From: Neorhizobium galegae bv. officinalis
GTDB lineage: Bacteria > Pseudomonadota > Alphaproteobacteria > Rhizobiales > Rhizobiaceae
Reading direction: 5' to 3'
DNA: 56,549 nt
Assembly (NCBI GenBank): GCA_000985875.1
Contig: CCRI01000028.1
Coordinates: 1 to 56,549 of the forward strand
Shown: positions 14,578 through 23,032 of the stretch, piece by piece
Layout of the letters: each line of letters begins with the position of its first letter
How positions within the stretch are numbered: position 1 is the first letter of the stretch
The notes under the pieces: generated by a model
Told to the model about the DNA's origin: nothing
Databases searched by the model: none
The model's input: the letters and a program-made list of their open reading frames with translations, nothing else
Program-made: the position numbers and the translations under genes

Positions 14578-15017
14578 AGCAGCCGATCAGCCTCGTCATC
14601 GTTACTGACAATCCAAAAAAAGCGGCGCCGGCCATTTTCGGGATGCACCTCGAGTGCCTTCCCGGATGGGTGCTGGTCTTGAGCGACCATCGCCAGATCG
14701 AGCAGCTCGAAGAGGGCGCGCCGTGCATGGCGGTCTGGTTCCCGGTCGGCAAATCCACGTCCATTCAGGAAAGCACCTGGATGATGCGCCGACAGGCCGT
14801 GCGTCTCGACGACGACTTCGGGCGTCACCAGGCGCGCGTCTTCGATTGGCTCGCCAAGCGCCAAGCGGCTGAAAAGGCAATCTGTGACCAGGTGATCGCC
14901 GAGGAGAGGGAGCGCGAGGCCATCATCCCTCCGGATGCAGCCATCCTCGCCCATGCGGCGAACCATGCCCAGAAGGGCACCGTCAATAAATTCCCCGCCA
15001 CGACAAAATGGAGCTGA
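14574..15017 (+). CDS. Hypothetical 147-aa protein
   Basis: The product starts MKQPISLVIVTDNPKKAAPAIFGM and has an alpha/beta first half with a conserved-looking WFPVGKSTSIQES segment, then a helical basic and acidic tail. The start overlaps the fusion gene's stop (ATGA). No known domain is recognised. Its coupling to the helicase-methyltransferase suggests a helper role in DNA modification or replication, which is only inference. Confidence 0.7.
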   Translation: MKQPISLVIVTDNPKKAAPAIFGMHLECLPGWVLVLSDHRQIEQLEEGAPCMAVWFPVGKSTSIQESTWMMRRQAVRLDDDFGRHQARVFDWLAKRQAAEKAICDQVIAEEREREAIIPPDAAILAHAANHAQKGTVNKFPATTKWS

Positions 15018-15020
15018 CCC

Positions 15021-15518
15021 ATGGGTTTTCATGCCTTCGGTGATTTCACGATGACGCGCACCCGCTTCGATGCCCTGTTGCCGCATGAGCGGACCGAGTT
15101 CGCCCTGTTGTTGCTGGAACGGATGCGCGAGACCTCCGACGAGCGTCCGATTGATGGAGATATCGGCCGGTATGCCGGAATGAGGCACCATTATCAGATG
15201 CCGTCAGGCGGGATCGAGCCTCACGTCAACGAAGGCGTGGCCGAGCGGATCGTCGATGAGGCGAGCCGGAAGGGACCGTGGCCGCGGACTGCGGCAGGCA
15301 TCCTTTTGATGATCGATTCCGTCGGCGGCGTACTCCTGTCGAGGAAAGACGAATTCGCCGAACACTTCGCCGTGTCGCGGAACGCGATCGAGCGGGCGAT
15401 CGACAATCTGCTGGATGACAAACTGATCTCACGAAGTGGCGGGATCAATAGCTGGGCGCTGACGGAACGTGGTTGGAACGTTGTTGCCAGCCTGAAGGAA
15501 CAGGAGCGGGCGGCATGA
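15021..15518 (+). CDS. Winged-helix-like hypothetical protein
   Basis: This 165-aa protein has a C-terminal half that reads as a winged helix: TAAGILLMIDSVGGVLLSRKDEFAEHFAVSRNAIERAIDNLLDDKLI followed by a hairpin (SRSGGINSWALTERGW). The N-terminus (about 1-80) is acidic and helical. It could be a small regulator of the early-right operon or a replication accessory protein. It sits between the 147-aa gene and a 115-aa gene and overlaps the latter as ATGA. Confidence 0.68.
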   Translation: MGFHAFGDFTMTRTRFDALLPHERTEFALLLLERMRETSDERPIDGDIGRYAGMRHHYQMPSGGIEPHVNEGVAERIVDEASRKGPWPRTAAGILLMIDSVGGVLLSRKDEFAEHFAVSRNAIERAIDNLLDDKLISRSGGINSWALTERGWNVVASLKEQERAA

Positions 15519-15862
15519 CCAAGGAGAAGGTTCGCCTTGTGCTGGTCGTGGCGCCCTCGAAGATGGAATGCCATCGGACGGCGCGGGAATTCGGGCTCGA
15601 CTTCCTGAAAGTCGATCGGATGCGGTTCATCGACAACCCCTATCACCTGCGCGGCTGGTCGCGCGGCACGGCTTTCATCACGTTCAATCGCCGCCAGTGG
15701 TCGACGGACGATGGCATCGCGCTTGACCAGGCCTTGGACGCCTTGACGGCGAAGGGGCACCTGCGGATTGCCAATGACCGGGATCTCGACGAGCTGCGGT
15801 CGGATGTGCCGGCGGGGATCGCAGCCGGGGCCGTTCACGGGACCTGCGGAGTGCGCACATGA
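15515..15862 (+). CDS. Hypothetical 115-aa protein
   Basis: This protein begins MTKEKVRLVLVVAPSKMECH and shows an alpha/beta pattern with the segment FLKVDRMRFIDNPYHLRGWSRGTAFITFN. It resembles small nucleotide-binding or loop-rich phage proteins, but no family is recognised. Start (ATGA with the upstream gene) and end (ATGA with the methyltransferase) are both coupled, so expression with the methyltransferase is likely. Confidence 0.68.
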   Translation: MTKEKVRLVLVVAPSKMECHRTAREFGLDFLKVDRMRFIDNPYHLRGWSRGTAFITFNRRQWSTDDGIALDQALDALTAKGHLRIANDRDLDELRSDVPAGIAAGAVHGTCGVRT

Positions 15863-17778
15863 ACATGTATGCGGGGACGCTATTCGCAGCGCTGACGGCC
15901 TCGACGCTGTTGTCGCCCGACCCGGGCCGGCCGCTGATAATTGACAGCTTTGCCGGTGGCGGTGGCGCATCGACGGGGATTGAACAGGCGCTCGGCCGGT
16001 CGCCGGACTACGCAATTAATCACAATGCTGATGCGCTGGCACTGCACGAGGTCAATCACCCGGAGACGATCCACCTTTCGGAAAACGTCTATCGGATCGA
16101 CCCGCTCGACCACCTGCGCGGCAAACATATCGGCCTCGCCTGGTTCTCGCCAGACTGCAAGCACTTCTCCAAGGCCAAGGGCGGCAAGCCGGTGGCGCGC
16201 AACATCCGCGACCTCTGCTGGATCATTCCCGGCTGGATCGAACGCATTCAGAGCAGCGGCGGCAAGGTCGATGTCGTGATCATGGAGAATGTCGAGGAAT
16301 TCAAGGATTACGGGCCGCTGATCACGACGGCCAAGGGCGAAATGCCGGATCCTGATCGCAAGGGCGAGACGTTCCAGAAATGGTGCCGGAAGCTCCGCAG
16401 CCTCGGAGCCAAGATCGAGATGCGCGAGCTGCGCGGTCGCGACTATGGCGCGCCAACGATCCGCAAGCGGCTGTTCATCATCATGCGATTCGACGGCCAG
16501 AAGATCGTCTGGCCGCAGCCGACGCATGGCAGCCCGAACGATGCCGACGTCGTCGCCGGCCGCAAGCTCGCGTGGCCGATCGTCGCCGACTGCATTGACT
16601 GGAGCATTCCCTGCCCGTCGATCTTCGACACGGCGGACGAGATATGGGCCAAGCACGGCGTGCGGGCCGTCCGGCCGCTCGCTGCTGCCTCGCATGCCCG
16701 AATTGCACGGGGCCTTGACCGCTTCGTTATTCGCGCAAACCGACCGTTCCTGGTCAACCTCACCCATGGCGGCCGCATCGAGAGTATCGATGAGCCAGCG
16801 AGGGTGATCACGGCAGCTCATCGGGGCGAAAAGGCGTTGATCTCTCCATCCATCCAGCGTTTCAATACCGGTGCGACTGGTATCGACATGCGCGGCCAGA
16901 TGCCGACGATCACCGCCAACAGCTTCATCAAACGTCCTGGTGGCGCGGCGCCGCTCGGCTTGCTGGCGCCGGTGCTGACCTATGCGCAACAGGGCGGCGC
17001 AAACCGTCCCGTCGACGGGCAGGCGCAGACGATCACGGCCAGTGATAAGGATCAAAACTCGGTCATGTGCGCGTGGATGGCGCAGGCCAACAATGACAGC
17101 CGACGCCTCGGCGGGGTCAATCCCGGCAGGCCGATGGACGATGCGATCTCGACGATCACGCAATCGGGTAGCCACCAGCAAGTCGCATCTGCTTATATCG
17201 CCCGGCAGTTCGGCACGTCGACCGGCCATCCTGTTGACCTTCCTTTGGCGACCACGATGGCGGACGGTCAGGGCAAGAGCCAGCTCATCCTGCCGTATCT
17301 GCAATCCTACTATGCGACAGGCGAGGGGTCTCGCGAAGACGAGGCGATGCGCACCGCTACCGTGAAGCCCCGGCATGCTCATATCGAGGCCGTCGTCGAC
17401 GTGCCGCCTTTCACGGAAGCTCAGGCGGCGAGGGCGCGCCAGGTCGCGGATTTCATGCGGGCGCATGGCCTATGGGATGAGCGCGAGTTTGTCACGGTCG
17501 CTGTCGACGGCGTGACCTTCGTCATCGTCGATGTCGGCATGCGGATGCTGACGCCGCGCGAGCTGTTCAACGCGCAAGGGTTCCCGCCGGATTACAAGAT
17601 TGACGGCTTCTATCACCGGACGAAAATCGGCCACAACGGCGGCCCGCTGTGGGTGCCGTTCTCGAAATCCGTGCAGGTCTCCTGCGTCGGCAACAGTGTC
17701 TGCCCACCGGTGGCAAAGGCGCTGGTTGCCGCAAACTGCAACCATCTTGCCGTCGAGCGGGAGAGGGTTGCAGCATGA
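15859..17778 (+). CDS. C5-cytosine DNA methyltransferase (Dcm-like)
   Basis: This 639-aa protein has the conserved motifs of C5-cytosine methyltransferases: motif I DSFAGGGGAS (29-38), motif IV with the catalytic Cys as SPDCKHFS (C100), ENV at residues 143-145, IRKRLFII, and motifs IX-X as LTPRELFNAQGFPPDY and VGNSVCPPVAKALV. The target-recognition region is long and holds several short repeats with a P-x-x-TITA theme (for example QMPTITAN, AQTITASDKD, STITQSG). It should methylate cytosines and protect phage DNA from host restriction. The target sequence is not predictable here. No partner endonuclease is adjacent. Confidence 0.94.
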   Translation: MNMYAGTLFAALTASTLLSPDPGRPLIIDSFAGGGGASTGIEQALGRSPDYAINHNADALALHEVNHPETIHLSENVYRIDPLDHLRGKHIGLAWFSPDCKHFSKAKGGKPVARNIRDLCWIIPGWIERIQSSGGKVDVVIMENVEEFKDYGPLITTAKGEMPDPDRKGETFQKWCRKLRSLGAKIEMRELRGRDYGAPTIRKRLFIIMRFDGQKIVWPQPTHGSPNDADVVAGRKLAWPIVADCIDWSIPCPSIFDTADEIWAKHGVRAVRPLAAASHARIARGLDRFVIRANRPFLVNLTHGGRIESIDEPARVITAAHRGEKALISPSIQRFNTGATGIDMRGQMPTITANSFIKRPGGAAPLGLLAPVLTYAQQGGANRPVDGQAQTITASDKDQNSVMCAWMAQANNDSRRLGGVNPGRPMDDAISTITQSGSHQQVASAYIARQFGTSTGHPVDLPLATTMADGQGKSQLILPYLQSYYATGEGSREDEAMRTATVKPRHAHIEAVVDVPPFTEAQAARARQVADFMRAHGLWDEREFVTVAVDGVTFVIVDVGMRMLTPRELFNAQGFPPDYKIDGFYHRTKIGHNGGPLWVPFSKSVQVSCVGNSVCPPVAKALVAANCNHLAVERERVAA

Positions 17779-17828
17779 ACGGGCTATTCGGCGGCTTCCA
17801 AGTCAACGACCGTGGTGACTTTCCGTGA
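17775..17828 (+). CDS. 17-aa coupled micro-ORF
   Basis: A tiny frame (MNGLFGGFQVNDRGDFP) bridges the methyltransferase and the primase. Its ATG overlaps the previous stop as ATGA, and its stop overlaps the next start as GTGA. It may encode a microprotein or simply carry ribosomes across to the primase GTG start. No Shine-Dalgarno sequence of its own is obvious. Confidence 0.4.
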   Translation: MNGLFGGFQVNDRGDFP

Positions 17829-19072
17829 GCGAGATCGTTTCGGAGTTCATCAAGAGGGCTTCGCTTCGTTCAGTCGCCGACGCTGTCGCGCGCCTGAGCC
17901 TGGCGCTGCCGAAGAGAGTTGATAGCGGCATGCCATGCCCGCGCTGCGGCGGCACAGATCGGTTTGCCGTCAATCCGGCTAAGGGCGTCTGGAACTGCCG
18001 GAACTGTGGTGGCGGCAAAACCGGGCTCGGTCTCGTCGGCCACTATCTGCGGTACGATCTCCATCGCCGCGATCACCTTCTGGAGGCCTGCTCGATCCTG
18101 CTTGCCGAAGCCGTACCGGAGGGCGGGGAGCGGGAGACGGACCAGAGCCGGCGCGACCGCGAGGCAGAGATGCGGGAGGCTCTGGAGAAGGCTGAAGCCG
18201 AAGCAGCAAAGCAGCGATTGAAGCAGGATGCTTTCCGCGAAAAGGAAGTCCTGAAGGCCCGCGGCATCTATTTCAATGCCACTTTTTGCCCGCACGAGGA
18301 TGACCGTCCGCTGCGGGCCTACCTGAAGCTCCGGACTGGTTTCGACATGCCGGATGCCGTCTTCGAGAACATTCGGTTCAGGGCGCGACAGACCTATTGG
18401 CACGGCCAGGATGAACGGGGCAATTCGGTGTCCTACCATGTCGGGTTTGCCATGATCGCGCCGTTCGTCGACCTGTCGGCTCGTGTGACCGGTTGCCACG
18501 AGACATGGATAGACCTTTCCAATGGGCCGAAATTCCGGCCTGATCTTGGTGTCGACGGAAAAGGAGAGCCGCTCCCGACGAAGAAGATGCGCGGAACCAA
18601 AAAGGGCTCCCTGATCCCTGTATGCGGTCGAATGGAAGCCTGCCGATGGATCGGGGGCGAAGGAATCGAGACCGTCGCAGCTTTCGCGGGCGCTGACGGC
18701 TTTCGAGAGGATACCTTCTATTTTGCGACTGGGGACCTCGGCAACCTTGCCGGTCCGGCCGATCCAAAGAGCGCATTTTATCATCCGAACCTAAAAAAGG
18801 CGGACGTGCACGGCCATTTGCGTCCAGTGCGCGTGCAGGGTCCCGTGCCCAAAATAGATCAATCGGTCAGCGATGCCTATCAAGTTCCCGACCATGTCAA
18901 GCACTTAATCCATCTTGCCGACGGCGACAGCGAGCCGGTTTTCACCGCCTCCGCGATGGCGCGGGCAGAGGCGCGGCATAGGCACGACGGGAGGACAATC
19001 CATACGCAGTGGCCACCGGAGGGCGTGGATTTCGCGCTGCTGATGGCCGGCAGACGTGCATCGGGGACGTGA
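17825..19072 (+). CDS. DnaG-type phage primase (zinc finger plus Toprim)
   Basis: This 415-aa protein has an N-terminal zinc-binding domain (C38-x2-C41 ... C58-x2-C61) and a Toprim catalytic domain with GGEGIETVAA and the acidic HLADGDSE motif near residue 367. A charged, coiled-coil-like linker (about 100-145) separates them. It should make RNA primers for phage replication. Start is GTG, coupled as GTGA to the micro-ORF. The helicase encoded next would act with it, as in P4-type primase-helicases split into two chains. Confidence 0.9.
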   Translation: MSEIVSEFIKRASLRSVADAVARLSLALPKRVDSGMPCPRCGGTDRFAVNPAKGVWNCRNCGGGKTGLGLVGHYLRYDLHRRDHLLEACSILLAEAVPEGGERETDQSRRDREAEMREALEKAEAEAAKQRLKQDAFREKEVLKARGIYFNATFCPHEDDRPLRAYLKLRTGFDMPDAVFENIRFRARQTYWHGQDERGNSVSYHVGFAMIAPFVDLSARVTGCHETWIDLSNGPKFRPDLGVDGKGEPLPTKKMRGTKKGSLIPVCGRMEACRWIGGEGIETVAAFAGADGFREDTFYFATGDLGNLAGPADPKSAFYHPNLKKADVHGHLRPVRVQGPVPKIDQSVSDAYQVPDHVKHLIHLADGDSEPVFTASAMARAEARHRHDGRTIHTQWPPEGVDFALLMAGRRASGT

Positions 19073-19073
19073 A

Positions 19074-21101
19074 GTGACCAAAGATAAGAAGCCTTCCGGC
19101 CTGCCGGAAGACGTGCTTCGCGCCTTGGCGGAAGCAGAACAGCAACGGACGGCCTACCGACAGAACCCGGACCCTTTGCCGACTGAAGAGCCTGAGGACG
19201 AAGAACCGGCCCTCACCCTTTCGCAGCAAGAGATCCTCGAGGAATGCTCCCGCGAGCCCGAAACCGATATCGGCAATGGCCGGCGGCTGCTGAACTGGCA
19301 CGGCGACAAGATCCTGCACGTGACCAATATCGGCTGGCACGGTTTCGACAGATATCGTTGGGTCGAGGATGCCTCCGGGTCGATCGTCAGATCGCTCGCG
19401 CACCAAACGGCTGAAGCGATTGACGACGAAGCGATCCATTTGGACTGCTCCCCAGACGAACAGGCGAAGATTGCTGCCGGGAAACTCGCCCTTGCAGAGA
19501 TGAAGAACATGGGCAAGCCGCCCGCAGTCTCCAGCGACGTTGACGACGAGCGCGTTGCGCAGCTCGACGCGCTGCTCGAGGCGATGAAATCGGCCGAGAT
19601 CGACAAGGTCCGGCTGGGAGCGCCGGGAAAGACGTGGGACGACGACAAGCATGCGCAGTACCAGGCTCTCAAGGAAACGATCAAGGTTGGCAAACAGGCC
19701 GAGCGTGAGCGCCGCAAGATGCTCGATTCGACGTCATCCTGGACGCAGGAGGAATATGCGAAATACGCCCGCCTCGAGGACGAGGTGTCGGCCATGGATG
19801 CCGTACAGGGCGACAGAGCAGGACGCATGTCGTCGCGGCACAACCACGCCAAAAGCTCTGCCGGCACCAGCAGAATCAACAATATGCTGACCGAGGCCAT
19901 TCCATATGTCAGCAAAGATGTGGATGATCTCAATCGCGATCTGTTTGCGCTCAACTGCAAGTCGGCGACATTGCGGTTCTTTTGCACGGAAGAGGGCGGC
20001 GTCGCCAAATGGAAGGTCCGCCGCGACCGGCACAACTCACGAGATTTCATATCGAAACTGGCCGAGGTGGAATTCGATCCCCGTGCCACGTCGCCGATCT
20101 TCGATCAGTTTGTCCAGAGGATCATGCCGAACCCGGATTACCGTGCGTTCCTGCAGCGGTATATGGGCTACTGCCTGTTGGGGTCGACGGTCGAGCAGTG
20201 CCTGTTGTTTTTCTATGGAGCCGGCAGGAACGGCAAATCCACTTTCGTCGACCTGATGGTCGAGATCCTCGGCGACTATGCCGTCTCGATGTCAATCGAC
20301 AGCTTCGCGGGCGACAGCAAGAGAGCCGGCGCCGAAGCGACGCCCGACCTCGCCAGGTTGCCCGGCGCGCGCCTCGTCGCTGCCTCAGAGCCCGAAATGG
20401 GGGTCCATCTTAAAGATGCTCTGATCAAGACACTCACTGGGGGCGAGCCTATCGCCGTTCGCCGCCTGCATCAGGATTTCTTCGAGCTGATACCTCAGTT
20501 CAAGATCATCTTGTCGGGCAACCATAAGCCGATCATCCGTGACGATTCCGACGGAATCTGGCGTCGCGTGCACCTGGTGCCATGGGAAATCCAGATCCCA
20601 GAGAACGAGGTCGATCGGGACTTGCCCCGAAAGCTCCGCACCGAGCGGGCTGGCGTGTTCCTCTGGATGGTCAAGGGTGCGCTCGATTATCTCCAACGCG
20701 GTTTACAGGTGCCCGCCGGCGTCACGGCGGCTACGGCCGAGTATCGCGAGGAGAGCGATCCGATCGGAGCGTTCATCCGCAATGCCTGCAATGTCTCTGG
20801 CAAGGACAATGATCGGGAGACACCCGAAGATCTGTTCAACGCCTACATGCGGTACGCGCGCCGGGAGGGCCTTGCCGAGTTCAAGCAGGCCACGTTCTCA
20901 AAGCGGCTGCCCGATCGAACACGGCAGAGCTGGAAGGGGCTGGACGGGCTGATGCATCAGTTCCGGAAGGGCAAGAGCGGAACGACGATCTACTACGGGA
21001 TCGAGATCCGCGACGAATTCAGGGGCCAGAGCGACCCCTCCCATGGCGGGCCGCCGCCCGGCCGCTTCTCGCGCGATGAACCACTGCCGGAGGATTTCTG
21101 A
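19074..21101 (+). CDS. D5/P4-type primase-helicase C-terminal ATPase
   Basis: This 675-aa protein is an SF3-like helicase of the D5/P4 primase family. Its N-terminal 300 residues are helical and charged. The ATPase core starts near residue 365 with MGYCLLGSTVEQCLLFFYGAGRNGKST, where the Walker A is at about 382-390. Further motifs include DALIKTLTGGEP and KIILSGNHKPIIRDDSDGIWRR. It should unwind the origin and load the replisome. GTG 19074 is preferred over GTG 19056 because it lies 1 bp after the primase stop. A run of direct repeats and a palindrome follows the gene, consistent with an origin. Confidence 0.9.
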   Translation: MTKDKKPSGLPEDVLRALAEAEQQRTAYRQNPDPLPTEEPEDEEPALTLSQQEILEECSREPETDIGNGRRLLNWHGDKILHVTNIGWHGFDRYRWVEDASGSIVRSLAHQTAEAIDDEAIHLDCSPDEQAKIAAGKLALAEMKNMGKPPAVSSDVDDERVAQLDALLEAMKSAEIDKVRLGAPGKTWDDDKHAQYQALKETIKVGKQAERERRKMLDSTSSWTQEEYAKYARLEDEVSAMDAVQGDRAGRMSSRHNHAKSSAGTSRINNMLTEAIPYVSKDVDDLNRDLFALNCKSATLRFFCTEEGGVAKWKVRRDRHNSRDFISKLAEVEFDPRATSPIFDQFVQRIMPNPDYRAFLQRYMGYCLLGSTVEQCLLFFYGAGRNGKSTFVDLMVEILGDYAVSMSIDSFAGDSKRAGAEATPDLARLPGARLVAASEPEMGVHLKDALIKTLTGGEPIAVRRLHQDFFELIPQFKIILSGNHKPIIRDDSDGIWRRVHLVPWEIQIPENEVDRDLPRKLRTERAGVFLWMVKGALDYLQRGLQVPAGVTAATAEYREESDPIGAFIRNACNVSGKDNDRETPEDLFNAYMRYARREGLAEFKQATFSKRLPDRTRQSWKGLDGLMHQFRKGKSGTTIYYGIEIRDEFRGQSDPSHGGPPPGRFSRDEPLPEDF

Positions 21102-21313
21102 TGCTGCGAGCAAAAACCCGGACCCTTTGTCGCCGGTCAAGAGCCCGTCTCGCGTGTTCCATCCCGTGCCCTTCCTCCCGTTTTTGGGCCGCTAGGGACG
21201 ATGCGACGAGATGCCGGCGGGTATCGCCCCAGTCAAAAGGTCAGGAGTTTCAATGGCTTTGGACGCTAGGGACGATAGGGACGGAAAATCCAGCCTTCTA
21301 TGATGTGCGATAA
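21101..21313 (+). CDS. Doubtful 70-aa ORF overlapping repeats
   Basis: This frame starts with a TGATG overlap with the helicase gene and is rich in Arg and Ser (for example RAKTRTLCRRSRARLACS). It runs through the repeat region, which argues that selection acts on the DNA rather than the protein. No domain is seen. I keep it only because the coupling is exact. Confidence 0.22.
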   Translation: MLRAKTRTLCRRSRARLACSIPCPSSRFWAARDDATRCRRVSPQSKGQEFQWLWTLGTIGTENPAFYDVR

Positions 21314-21484
21314 AGCAGAGCAATAAAAACGGGCCGACTTAAAAAGAAAAGGTGTGCCTCGCGTGCATAATGTAATGCGATTTTTTGCGTCCCTAGCGTC
21401 CCTACCGTCCAAACTAGTTGAAATCATTGAACTTCTTTAAAGACCTATCGTCCCAATTGGGACGATAGGAGGAAAATAGGGTCG
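21193..21484. repeat. Putative replication origin: TAGGGACG iterons
   Basis: TAGGGACG occurs in direct orientation at 21193, 21267 and 21276 (the last two in 9-bp tandem). It occurs inverted as CGTCCCTA at 21388 and 21397. A further inverted partial copy lies at 21405-21410. The 26-bp palindrome at 21444-21469 carries one GGGACG unit per arm. An A/T-rich stretch (about 21300-21390, with runs such as AATAAAAACG and AAAAAGAAAAGG) lies between the direct and inverted clusters. Location straight after primase and helicase genes fits an iteron origin. Operator function for the next gene is the alternative. Confidence 0.55.
21444..21469. repeat. 26-bp perfect palindrome
   Basis: The arm CCTATCGTCCCAA is followed directly by its reverse complement with no loop. 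Each arm contains the CGTCCC unit of the iterons. It is centred 44 bp before the next start codon and could be a cruciform or initiator site in the origin, or a dimer operator. Confidence 0.6.
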
Positions 21485-21500
21485 GAAAGGGCCGGAAGAT

Positions 21501-22292
21501 ATGAGAATGACCATCGAACAGGCATTGGGCTGGGCTTTCAATCTTGAGCTTTGCAAGATCGGTGTCTCGGTCCCTCTCGGGCCGGGCTATAGTCAGGCCT
21601 GGTCTATGATGTCCGAGGTTGCGGCGTTGGGAACCATCGTCGACCGGTCCCCGAACGCCTACGGTGTGATCCCCGATTTCGTGATGACGAGCGAACCTCA
21701 TCCGGACGCGCTGACGATTGGCGGCGCTGTCCGATGCCTGGCCGATCGCGGACGCTTCGAGATCCCTGCCGGCTGGAACCCGTTGGGTGATTGGACGGAC
21801 GAGCACGGTCTTGTTGCGCATGACCTTGCCGCCGTCGTCGATAGCCTCAGGGCTAAATCCGACCTTTTAGGCGGCAAGCACGTGGTCAATCTCGTGGTCA
21901 GTCACGCGATCCTCGGTCGCGGTCCCGGTTGGGATGCGGTCCAGCCGAAGGCCAGCATGGTGATGAGGAGGGGAAAACCGGCGTGGTTCGTGCTGAAGAA
22001 GGCGAAGGACAGCCTCGGCCGAGTGTATTCCCACGAGGTGGACGGGTTCGATCAGGGCAAACAGCGGCCGATGCGGGGCGCTTATCGCAAGTACCAGCTT
22101 GACGGCTCTGTTCGCTTCGCCGCTCTGTCGCGCCTGGACTGGCAGCTTTGGCAGGATGCTCTCTCCGCTCTGCATGATGAGCTGTTAGGGCAGCTTCATT
22201 ATGTCGATCTGCTCCAATTCTGGCCGGACCGGCAACCATGGATGCGGCGAAAAAATTCTCAGCAGTTCGATCAACCTGTTGAAAAGGCATGA
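21501..22292 (+). CDS. Conserved hypothetical phage protein (263 aa)
   Basis: This 263-aa protein starts MRMTIEQALGWAFNLELCKIGVSVPLG and includes SRLDWQLWQDALSALHDELLGQLHYVDLLQF. It looks soluble and mixed alpha/beta. I recognise the general type from phages of alphaproteobacteria but no function. It lies between the replication region and the late genes, so it may act as a late-gene or lysis-timing factor. That is inference. Met3 is an alternative start. The origin-like palindrome precedes it. Confidence 0.7.
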   Translation: MRMTIEQALGWAFNLELCKIGVSVPLGPGYSQAWSMMSEVAALGTIVDRSPNAYGVIPDFVMTSEPHPDALTIGGAVRCLADRGRFEIPAGWNPLGDWTDEHGLVAHDLAAVVDSLRAKSDLLGGKHVVNLVVSHAILGRGPGWDAVQPKASMVMRRGKPAWFVLKKAKDSLGRVYSHEVDGFDQGKQRPMRGAYRKYQLDGSVRFAALSRLDWQLWQDALSALHDELLGQLHYVDLLQFWPDRQPWMRRKNSQQFDQPVEKA

Positions 22293-22367
22293 TATAAATA
22301 TCTGGCGAGGCTATTGAGGTGCGGCAGTCGGTTGACATACATTAAGCACACTGAAAAAGGTGACAAT

Positions 22368-22398
22368 AACCCGCTGGTGGAAACGCTCGGCGGGTTTT
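22368..22398 (+). terminator. Intrinsic terminator candidate after the 263-aa gene
   Basis: AACCCGC pairs with GCGGGTT across a 15-nt loop and a short T-run follows. It would separate early from late genes. The loop is long and the T-run short, so strength is uncertain. Confidence 0.5.
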
Positions 22399-22422
22399 CC
22401 ATTTCTACCGATGGAGGCTGTC

Positions 22423-22461
22423 ATGATCCCCGTCGCTGTAATGGCGGCATCTGCAGGATAA
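22423..22461 (+). CDS. 12-aa upstream ORF before tail Z-like gene
   Basis: ATG at 22423 has a good ribosome-binding site (GGAGG) and opens MIPVAVMAASAG before TAA, 4 bp ahead of the next gene start. It may be a leader peptide or a truncated small gene. There is no direct evidence of expression. Confidence 0.3.
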   Translation: MIPVAVMAASAG

Positions 22462-22465
22462 GCCC

Positions 22466-23032
22466 ATGAAGCTGATGGTGACGTGGGATGACATCAGAGG
22501 GTTGAAGCGGATGGATCGTCAGATCAGGGATCTGAACGAGAAGTTCCCAAGGGCCTTGCCGCGATTGATGAACCAGGTCGGGGATAGAGCGAGGACCAAG
22601 GTGGTTCGCGCGCTGACAAGCCAGACCGGTCTAGATCGTCAGGTCATTCGCCGCGCCGTGGACACCCAGCGAGCCTTCACCGGAAAGCTCGCATACGACA
22701 TGCGGACCAAGGGTGGCAACATCCGCCTCAAGTACCTCAAACCCGCTGAAACCGCCCAGGGTGTTGTGGCGCGGCCGTTCGGACAGAAGACGCTCTATCC
22801 CGGGTCGTTCATGAGGGGCGGCGTATTCCCGGATCGAAAGCCGGTATCGGCATTCGGTGGGCATGTCTTCCATCGCCTCAACCGGTCGGGATCGCGCATC
22901 ACTCATTCCCGGTCCGGCGTTGTCATCCCGGCAGAGATGGTCAGGGGCATCACCGCCGAGGCATTCCAGACGGAAGTCAGAACCACATTACCAGCGAGGG
23001 TCGAGGCCCTTGCGGCCAAGCTGCTCGGCTGA
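22466..23032 (+). CDS. Minor tail protein Z-like
   Basis: This 188-aa basic protein has the pattern of lambda gpZ-like minor tail/neck proteins: an early helix (IRDLNEKFPRALPRLMNQVGDRARTKVVRAL), the LTSQTGLDRQVIRRAV segment and a conserved LAYDMRTKGGNIRLKYLKP strand. Such proteins finish the tail end that joins the head. Its position upstream of terminase is unusual because such genes normally follow head genes; this may mark a recombination boundary. Function is inferred from family. Confidence 0.7.
   Translation: MKLMVTWDDIRGLKRMDRQIRDLNEKFPRALPRLMNQVGDRARTKVVRALTSQTGLDRQVIRRAVDTQRAFTGKLAYDMRTKGGNIRLKYLKPAETAQGVVARPFGQKTLYPGSFMRGGVFPDRKPVSAFGGHVFHRLNRSGSRITHSRSGVVIPAEMVRGITAEAFQTEVRTTLPARVEALAAKLLG

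Noticed and set aside
15880..17466. A 528-codon minus-strand frame in the C5 methyltransferase gene
   Set aside because: It is a shadow frame; low complexity in Arg and Ala, and the opposite strand has the full methyltransferase motif set.
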